From NCBI GenBank assembly GCA_035578005.1, contig DATJYK010000085.1:9875-73874 (forward strand): DNA of 64,000 nucleotides, in the 5' to 3' direction. This DNA is from Gp13-AA77 sp035578005. Lineage in GTDB: Bacteria; Acidobacteriota; Terriglobia; UBA7540. Within the stretch, counting starts at the first letter, position 1. Each line of letters starts with the position of its first letter. A program made the position numbers and the translations under genes. The notes under the pieces were generated by a model. It had not been told where the DNA came from. It worked only from the letters and a program-made list of their open reading frames with translations, and did not search any database. Below are positions 58,862-64,000 of the stretch, in pieces.

Positions 58862-58932
58862 CGGGGTCGCCTTTCTCATGGGGAAGCCGCCACTGCCCAT
58901 CTGACCTCTCAGCGCCGCGGTGAGAAAGCTAG

Positions 58933-58961
58933 TTGGGCCTCTGCCACCAGGAGATTATAAT
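58933..58961 (+). promoter_or_regulatory. Sigma-70-like promoter for the GH31 gene
   Basis: TTGGGC (58933-58938), 17 bases, TATAAT (58956-58961), 51 bases before the ATG at 59012. It lies in the 150-base divergent gap. Confidence 0.65.
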
Positions 58962-59011
58962 CTTGGCCTGCCCGAGTGGTGTTAGCGAGGCGCGCGCTTA
59001 GGAGGGATGCC

Positions 59012-61555
59012 ATGCGAGATTTCCGGCAAGTTCGTACCGCCATCCGAGTCATGATGCTGCTGGCGGCGCTCGGGATCATGCTGGCCGCCGCCACGCCGCT
59101 GGCCGCCGAGTGGCAATCCCTCGGCGCGGTCACGCAAGGCGCGCTCGACGGAAACCAGATCAGTTTTCGCAGTCCGCGCGGCCTCGTGAACATCTCCGTG
59201 CTCGCGCCGGACCTGGTGCGCGTGCGGATCACCTCCGGCAATTCATTCGGGCCGGATTACTCCTGGGCCGTCATCAAACCTCTCGCCGACTGGCCCAAAG
59301 CCACAGTGGATTTCTCCACTCAGGGCCCCGATGGCAATGAACGGGTGATCCGAACTGCGGAGCTCGAAGTTCACGTTCGCCTGAAGCCGTTTGGCGTTGC
59401 CTTTTACGATCACGAAGGCCACCTCATCTCAAAGGACGATGACGCCCACACCACCGCCTGGGACGGCGCCCGCCTGCGCGATTGGAGATCGATGCCGCCC
59501 GACGAGCATTACTTCGGCCTCGGCGAAAAGGCCGGCCCGCTTGACCGGCGCGATCACACCTACGTGATGTGGAACACGGACGTTTACGGCTGGGGCGCCA
59601 ATACCGATCCCCTCTACGAGGACGTGCCATTCTTCATGGGCCTGCGCAACGGACGGGCTTACGGGCTTTTCTTCGACAACACCTATCGCTCGTCCTTTGA
59701 CTTCGGCGTGGAGAACCCGAATCTCTACTCCTTCGGCGCCGAAGGCGGAGAGATGAATTACTACTTCTTGTGGGGGCCAGACCCGAAGAAGGTGCTTAAC
59801 CGCTACACCGAGCTGGTGGGCCGCACGCCGCTGCCGCCGCTCTGGGCCATGGGGTATCACCAGTGCCGGTACAGCTACTATCCCGACAAGGTCGTGCGCT
59901 TCATCGCCGACAATTTCCGCATCCGGCACATCCCCTGCGACGCCATCTTTCTCGACATTCACTACATGGACGGCTACCGCATCTTCACCTGGGACAAGTC
60001 GCGCTTTCCTGATCCGGCCGCCCTCACCGGCTACCTTCACGACCAGGGATTTCACGTGGTCACCATCATCGATCCCGGCGTGAAGCAAGACCCGAATTAC
60101 TTTGCCTACCAGCAAGGCATCGCCGGGAACGATTTCGCCAAGCTGCCGGATGGCAAGGTCTTCATCGGCAAAGTCTGGCCGGGCGAGAGCGCCTTTCCCG
60201 ACTTCACCTGGGACCGCGTGCGCGAGTGGTGGGGAACGCTCTTCAAAGGACTGCTGGCCGACGGCGTGAACGGCATCTGGAATGACATGAATGAGCCCTC
60301 CGTCTTCGAGGTGCCGAGCAAGACCATGCCCGACGACGTGGTGTTCTACGACAACGGACTTCAAAGCCCGGAAACCAAGATTCACAACGTGTACGGCATG
60401 CAGATGTCGCGCGCCACGCGCGAGGGCCTGCTGAAGCTGAAGCCCAACGAGCGCCCGCTGGTGATCACGCGCGCCACCTACGCGGGCGGCCAGCGCTACT
60501 CCGCCGTGTGGACGGGCGATAACACCAGCACTTGGGACCATTTGCGAATCAGCGTGAGCGAGATCATGGGCATGGGTTTGTCAGGCATCGCGCTGGCCGG
60601 GGCGGACATCGGCGGCTTCGCCGGTGGCGGCGCCACGCCCGAACTCTACACGCGCTGGCTTGAAGCGGGCGTCTTCTATCCGTACTGCCGCACGCACGTG
60701 GAGTACGGCGCGCCCAGCCAGGAGCCGTGGTCTTACGGGGATCGCCTGGAGGACATTAACCGGCGCTCGATCGAGCTGCGCTACCGCTTGCTTCCTTATC
60801 TCTACAACGCCTATCGTGAGACCAGCGAAACCGGGCTGCCGGTGATGCGCGCGCTTCTGCTCGACTATCCCGATGACCCCGAGGCCGTCGATCAGAACTC
60901 GGAATTCCTATTTGGCGATGATCTTTTGGTAGCGCCAGTGTTGCGAAGCGAATGGCGCCGGCGCGATGTCTACTTGCCCAAGGGAGACTGGTATGACTTC
61001 TCGAACGACCGCCGCTATCGGGGACCGGCCCACCTGGAGGTGGACGCGCCACTTGATCGCATTCCCATCTTCGTGCGTGGCGGCGCCATTGTTCCTACTC
61101 GTCCAGTGGTGCAATACGTCAGCCAGTCGCCCATCGATCCGCTGACCTTCGACATTTATCCGGCAGCACGCTCGCGGACGGCCGCAGCCGCCCCCAGTTC
61201 GTCACGGGACTACTACGAAGACGACGGAATCAGCTTTGACTTTCAACGCGGAGTGTCGCTCGAAGAGAAAATCAGTGTGGAGTCTTCCGCTGACGCGGTC
61301 GCAGTCCACATGAGCGCGCGCCAGGGTTCATACACGCCGCCAGCGCGCGCTCTCGTGTTCAAGATCCACGCCCAACGTCAGGCGCCCTCCAACGTAACAG
61401 CAGACGGGCAGGCGCTCGAACAAAAGGCTTCGATGGAGGCGCTTGAAAAAGCCGGGTCCGGCTGGGCCTATGTTCAGGACAGGAACGAGCTGGCCGTCAA
61501 GATTTCCGATTCCGGGCATGGAACCGCGATTCGTGCCGCGCTCAGCACGCACTAG
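59012..61555 (+). CDS. Secreted GH31 alpha-glucosidase-family glycosidase
   Basis: 847 residues from ATG 59012 with GGAGGG upstream; signal peptide about 1-32. GH31 N-terminal sandwich (40-250; FGLGEKAGPLDRR and TDVYGWG), then the barrel: PLPPLWAMGYHQCRYSYYPD, DIHYMDGYRIFTWD, catalytic nucleophile Asp in GIWNDMNEPSVF (about 428) and acid/base Asp in VWTGDNTSTWDHL (about 505), GADIGGFAGGG, and the C-terminal sandwiches. Extracellular or periplasmic; alpha-glucosidic or alpha-xylosidic linkages are typical. Length is normal. Confidence 0.95.
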   Translation: MRDFRQVRTAIRVMMLLAALGIMLAAATPLAAEWQSLGAVTQGALDGNQISFRSPRGLVNISVLAPDLVRVRITSGNSFGPDYSWAVIKPLADWPKATVDFSTQGPDGNERVIRTAELEVHVRLKPFGVAFYDHEGHLISKDDDAHTTAWDGARLRDWRSMPPDEHYFGLGEKAGPLDRRDHTYVMWNTDVYGWGANTDPLYEDVPFFMGLRNGRAYGLFFDNTYRSSFDFGVENPNLYSFGAEGGEMNYYFLWGPDPKKVLNRYTELVGRTPLPPLWAMGYHQCRYSYYPDKVVRFIADNFRIRHIPCDAIFLDIHYMDGYRIFTWDKSRFPDPAALTGYLHDQGFHVVTIIDPGVKQDPNYFAYQQGIAGNDFAKLPDGKVFIGKVWPGESAFPDFTWDRVREWWGTLFKGLLADGVNGIWNDMNEPSVFEVPSKTMPDDVVFYDNGLQSPETKIHNVYGMQMSRATREGLLKLKPNERPLVITRATYAGGQRYSAVWTGDNTSTWDHLRISVSEIMGMGLSGIALAGADIGGFAGGGATPELYTRWLEAGVFYPYCRTHVEYGAPSQEPWSYGDRLEDINRRSIELRYRLLPYLYNAYRETSETGLPVMRALLLDYPDDPEAVDQNSEFLFGDDLLVAPVLRSEWRRRDVYLPKGDWYDFSNDRRYRGPAHLEVDAPLDRIPIFVRGGAIVPTRPVVQYVSQSPIDPLTFDIYPAARSRTAAAAPSSSRDYYEDDGISFDFQRGVSLEEKISVESSADAVAVHMSARQGSYTPPARALVFKIHAQRQAPSNVTADGQALEQKASMEALEKAGSGWAYVQDRNELAVKISDSGHGTAIRAALSTH

Positions 61556-61674
61556 CACAAGGTGGCACAACCACTCCTAGCTGTGTCATTGGAGTTCGGG
61601 CTCAGTAGCGTCAGTTAAATCCTCGCCGGCCTTCTCAAGGCCCCAACCCACGGGGTACAATTCTCTGCGGAGCC

Positions 61675-61914
61675 ATGAAGAAACCTTACACACCGAAGCA
61701 AGGCCAGTATCTGGCTTTCCTCCATTACTACACCAAAGTTCACCGCTGCCCGCCTGCGGAATGGGAAATGCAGCAACACTTCCAAGTCTCCCCACCGTCC
61801 GTGCACCAGATGATCCTGACGCTTGAATCGCACGGATTCATCGAACGAACACCGGGGCAAGCCCGGTCGATCCGTCTGCTGATTCCGCCGGAGGACCTCC
61901 CTCCGCTGCTGTAG
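61675..61914 (+). CDS. LexA N-terminal-like winged-helix protein
   Basis: 79 residues. The fold YTPKQGQYLAFLHYYTKVHRCPPAEWEMQQHFQVSPPSVHQMILTLESHGFIERTPGQARSIRLL matches the LexA DNA-binding domain (KQxxxLxFI...PTxxEI...SxxxVxxxLxxLxxKG), but the autocleavage domain is missing. Probably a small DNA-binding regulator. TACAAT at 61657-61662 may be its -10. Confidence 0.85.
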   Translation: MKKPYTPKQGQYLAFLHYYTKVHRCPPAEWEMQQHFQVSPPSVHQMILTLESHGFIERTPGQARSIRLLIPPEDLPPLL

Positions 61915-61997
61915 GTTTAGTTTGTGTCCGCGCTCCAAACGTAGGGTCGGGAACCTCCGCTTCCAAACCGAAGGCGCGGTTAAACGAACGGGGTGGA

Positions 61998-62232
61998 ACT
62001 ACGCAAGCACCCTCCTCTGTCCAACGAGCCTGCAGTTCGATCATGCTTTGGAGCGTGCCGGGCCGAAACGTATCCGACGAGTAGTGAAAAGAGAGGGTCA
62101 CACGGCGCCCGTCGGGGTGGATGTAGTGCCGGTGGCTTCCTTTCTGGCGCCTCAGTTCAAAACCGTCGCTTTGGCGGCGGCGGCGAGTTGGCGGGCGGTG
62201 ACAGATCGAAGGCGGGAGAAATCAACGCTCAT
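61998..62232 (-). pseudogene. hicA: HicA-like toxin gene, frameshifted
   Basis: From ATG 62232 (overlapping the hicB stop as ATGA) the frame reads VTARQLAAAAKATVLN and stops. The rest, FELRRQKGSHRHYIHPDGRR, SFHYSSDTFRPGTLQSMI, lies in the next frame. Restoring one G near 62162-62164 (ACGGTTTT to ACGGGTTTT) joins KATGFELRRQKGSHRHY, the HicA core with its catalytic His (GSHRHY). The end is also unusual (ELQARWTEEGAC then non-family sequence). Toxin probably inactive, unless the missing base is an assembly error. Confidence 0.8.
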
Positions 62233-62459
62233 ACCGTGACGGCTACCATCGGTCGAGACACCGTTACGTTCGCAGGCAGAAGCTCGCCGTCCTCCAACAA
62301 TTCTTCAATCACCATCTGCGCTACTTCCTGGATATTCTTCAGGGCCTCCTCCTTGGAATGGCCCCAGGTAGCCGCACCCTTCGATTCAAGGTCCGGCACA
62401 AAAGCGCGCCAGACATCTTCGTCCGGTTCGACAACGACTGGAAAGACATAGGATTTCAT
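62229..62459 (-). CDS. hicB: HicB-family antitoxin
   Basis: 76 residues, ATG at 62459 with AGGACGAGG upstream. Partial RNase H-like HicB fold: YVFPVVVEPDEDVWRAFVPDLESKGAATWGHSKEEALKNIQEVAQMVIEELLEDG. No C-terminal DNA-binding domain. The neighbouring HicA is frameshifted, so this antitoxin may be an orphan. Order antitoxin-toxin, with a 4-base overlap. Confidence 0.88.
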   Translation of the reverse strand: MKSYVFPVVVEPDEDVWRAFVPDLESKGAATWGHSKEEALKNIQEVAQMVIEELLEDGELLPANVTVSRPMVAVTV

Positions 62460-62672
62460 CTCGCCTCGTCCTTTCGTTTGGTGCCCAAGTGACTGTGGGT
62501 CACCCGGAGCGGGTATCGCGTACTATAGATAGAAGAGAAGAGACAGCTTCATTGTAATTGTTCGAAAGGGTTGTCAAACGGGCGGCTCACCACGATCACC
62601 ACGAACCTCCCAGCCTGTCATTTCGAGCGCCGCCGCGCCTTCCGGCGCCGCGAGAAATCTCGCTCTGAGCTC
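62460..62672. other. Gap with partial palindromic repeat, copy 4
   Basis: 62611-62668 carries the GTCATTTCGAGC core, a GCGCCGCCGCGCC hairpin and GCGAGAAATCTCGCTCTGAG; it is a shortened member of the family at 15636, 18931 and 30656. TATAGATAGAAGAG around 62524 may include the hicBA promoter on the minus strand. Confidence 0.65.
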
Positions 62673-63019
62673 TTAACGGCACGCGGCCCGCGACTGCCAA
62701 CGAGAAGTATGCTTGAGGGCCAGGAGCTTCTTCCGAAACGCGGGATCAGAGGCCTCAGCCGTCAACTCTTCCGCTTCGCGGAGCTCGCGCTCAATCTGAT
62801 CGTCGATGGTTTCCTTGAACTCGTGATAGTAGGCAAGTGCAGAGTGTATCTGTGCGAGCGAGAGGTGGGGTGCTGAAGGTGCATCTCCTCGGGGCTCCAT
62901 CCGTGGGCGATCTTGTCCAGCACCACTTCAGTCACCTTGGTGTTGGCGCCCGTGATCCAAGCCACACCACGGTCGTCAACTTCGATCTGCGAGGCCACCA
63001 GGGTTGACACAGGAATCAA
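62673..63019 (-). pseudogene. DUF433-family antitoxin gene, frameshifted
   Basis: From a TTG at 63019 (GGAGAGGGAG upstream): IEVDDRGVAWITGANTKVTEVVLDKIAHGWSPEEMHLQHP, the typical DUF433 start. It then goes out of frame; the family continuation HLSLAQIHSALAYYHEFKETIDDQIERELREAEEL is in the next frame to 62673. Adding one C to the CACCCC run (62867-62870 on plus as GGGG) restores it. The usual partner (DUF5615 PIN-like toxin) is not seen downstream. Confidence 0.8.
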
Positions 63020-63888
63020 GTTCTCCCTCTCCTAAGCTAGCATAGCCCTCGTCCAACTGCACCGGGCCGGGGTATTGGTGTCATTTGAACGCCCCAAACG
63101 CCGTCATTCCCGCGAAGGCGGGAATCCACACTTTTCTTGATGCCTTTTCTTCACAGGACTTCTGCAATGGATTCCCGTCATAGAGGGAATGACTGCGTCC
63201 AGAGGGTTCCGCCCAGGCACTGACACCAGTGCCCGCTGTTGCGCCAAAACCGCCGCCCAAAGGGCGCCATGCCGCTCTTCGCACCAGTGAATTCCTCAAA
63301 CCACGGCTTATTTCGGTCATTTTCATCAAATACTGATTCTAAAGCACTTCCTGGATTAGCACCTTGTTGATCTCGGGTTCGTTTTTTCGCGCTTTTGTTG
63401 ATTCTACTGCACTTCTCGGGTTCGTTTTTACATTTAGGGCATACCCCCGGGGGGGTGCCTTAAAATTGGCGATTTTCGACTGCGGATTCGGTGCCGCTCC
63501 GGGCGGCCCACACGCTGCGCCAGGCGACACTCGCGGTAGCACGCCACCGGAGCCCGGTTTACCTGGGGCGGAGCAAGAAGCGGTTGGCGAGAGGCGTAAA
63601 AACCCCACCGAGGCCTTTGCCTTCCCGGCAGCCAACCAACCCGCCTCCAGGAGCCGTGCCGGGGCCTTCAGTCAACAGGAAGGTTCATTGTTGCATGGCC
63701 AGGCACACCAGCAACAGGAATATTCCGGGGTCCTTGCCCACCGATCTCCGGGGCGACAACTCGCGAAAATCACAGGCGGCATGATGCTTCGGGCGCACGC
63801 ATGTGGAATCGCGCACGTATGCGCCATCCCGCGGTTGACTTTGCCGAGGCCGCCGCCTAAAGGAGCTGCGCATAAATAACATGAACAG
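63020..63888. other. Decayed intergenic region
   Basis: Palindrome 63106-63125 (ATTCCCGCGAAGGCGGGAAT) and a second hairpin at 63170-63200; then, on the minus strand, an ANR-family-like tail (63339-63430) with GTTGATC/GTTGATT and CTCGGGTTCG units about 35-40 bases apart, preceded in the same frame by KNEPEIN-like sequence. The open frames over 63364-63879 on both strands have no family signature and are not called. Confidence 0.5.
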
Positions 63889-63999
63889 TTAGCCGAGGAA
63901 TGGCAGCACGGAATAGTTCCATTCACCGTGAAACTTTGCGGGCTTGAGGTGGATCTTGGCAAATTCAGAGTCGGGCACTTTGATTCCCGTCGGATACTT
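63889..63999 (-). CDS. ISAzo13-family transposase, C-terminal end only
   Basis: The last 36 codons before a TAA: KYPTGIKVPDSEFAKIHL, then FHGEWNYSVLPFL. KYPTGIKV and FHGEWNY are hallmark end motifs of ISAzo13 (Rhodopirellula-type) DDE transposases. The gene continues past the right edge, so completeness cannot be judged. Inverted terminal repeats cannot be assigned from this end alone. Confidence 0.8.
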   Translation of the reverse strand, partial: KYPTGIKVPDSEFAKIHLKPAKFHGEWNYSVLPFLG

Positions 64000-64000
64000 C

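Noticed and set aside
59429..60541. Long minus-strand open frame (370 codons) opposite the GH31 gene
   Set aside because: Antisense to the conserved GH31 catalytic core; the protein is Val/His/Gly-rich with no family signature, a typical GC-skew shadow.
63364..63879. Plus-strand open frame (171 codons) near the right edge
   Set aside because: Runs over repeat tail and low-complexity Pro/Ala/Gly sequence; no signature and overlapping frames on the other strand look equally poor.

Overview
The window looks like chromosome of a GC-rich, Gram-negative soil-type bacterium, most likely an (uncultured) member of the Acidobacteriota. That placement is inferred from overall flavour: an Mla lipid-transport operon, S9/M28 peptidases, a sortilin-type beta-propeller exoprotein, an encapsulin, DmsE/MtrB-type porin-cytochrome genes, and many interspersed palindromic repeats. 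No rRNA, tRNA or CRISPR array was recognised.

Layout. 0-3.1 kb: Mla-type phospholipid ABC importer (mlaE-mlaF-mlaD, minus strand; mlaD runs off the left edge). 3.3-5.4 kb: agmatine to putrescine pair (aguB-aguA, overlapping). 6.0-16.4 kb: envelope and stress genes: a CpsB-type tyrosine phosphatase, a secreted phosphodiesterase, two divergent universal stress proteins separated by three CRP/FNR-like boxes, a two-subunit GMC dehydrogenase, and Wzz/GumC plus Wza exopolysaccharide export proteins. 16.7-19.5 kb: an S9 peptidase and a small conserved protein.

19.7-26.2 kb is the most unusual part. It holds a cytosolic PatA-like subtilase, a stand-alone PatG C-terminal-type protein, five proteins that share an N-terminal (I/L)PGFxAExSL leader and end in different Cys-rich tails (including a 455-residue protein with about 84 cysteines), and three small conserved companions. 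I read it as a candidate ribosomally made peptide (RiPP-like) system. All genes are on the plus strand with individual ribosome-binding sites. A fragment duplicated from its last gene lies at 29.0 kb, behind an M28 peptidase.

29-44 kb is mostly housekeeping: FmdB zinc ribbon, imidazolonepropionase, FtsB-like protein, CutA, a cystathionine synthase/lyase, a parvulin, an esterase, a sortilin-like propeller, a dGTPase-like protein and a CHAD protein. 44.5-47.0 kb: thioredoxin 2, a DyP peroxidase with an encapsulin-targeting tail, and its encapsulin shell gene. 47.4-48.2 kb: ArsR regulator plus SRPBCC protein under a clear operator-promoter. 49.4-53.9 kb: a porin-cytochrome cluster (decaheme cytochrome, MtrB-like barrel, small cytochrome c, NapC-like tetraheme, small membrane protein) that suggests electron transfer across the outer membrane; a perfect CRP-type palindrome lies upstream. 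53.9-61.6 kb: sugar isomerase/epimerase-like protein, a membrane spermidine-synthase-like protein, an aromatic amino acid decarboxylase and a GH31 glucosidase. 61.7-64 kb is a decayed edge: frameshifted HicA with intact HicB, frameshifted DUF433 antitoxin, repeats, and the end of an ISAzo13-type transposase.

Degenerate members of one short-protein family (ANRxNAxKSTGPRT-type) and several families of palindromic repeats are scattered throughout, so much of the intergenic space is repeat-derived.
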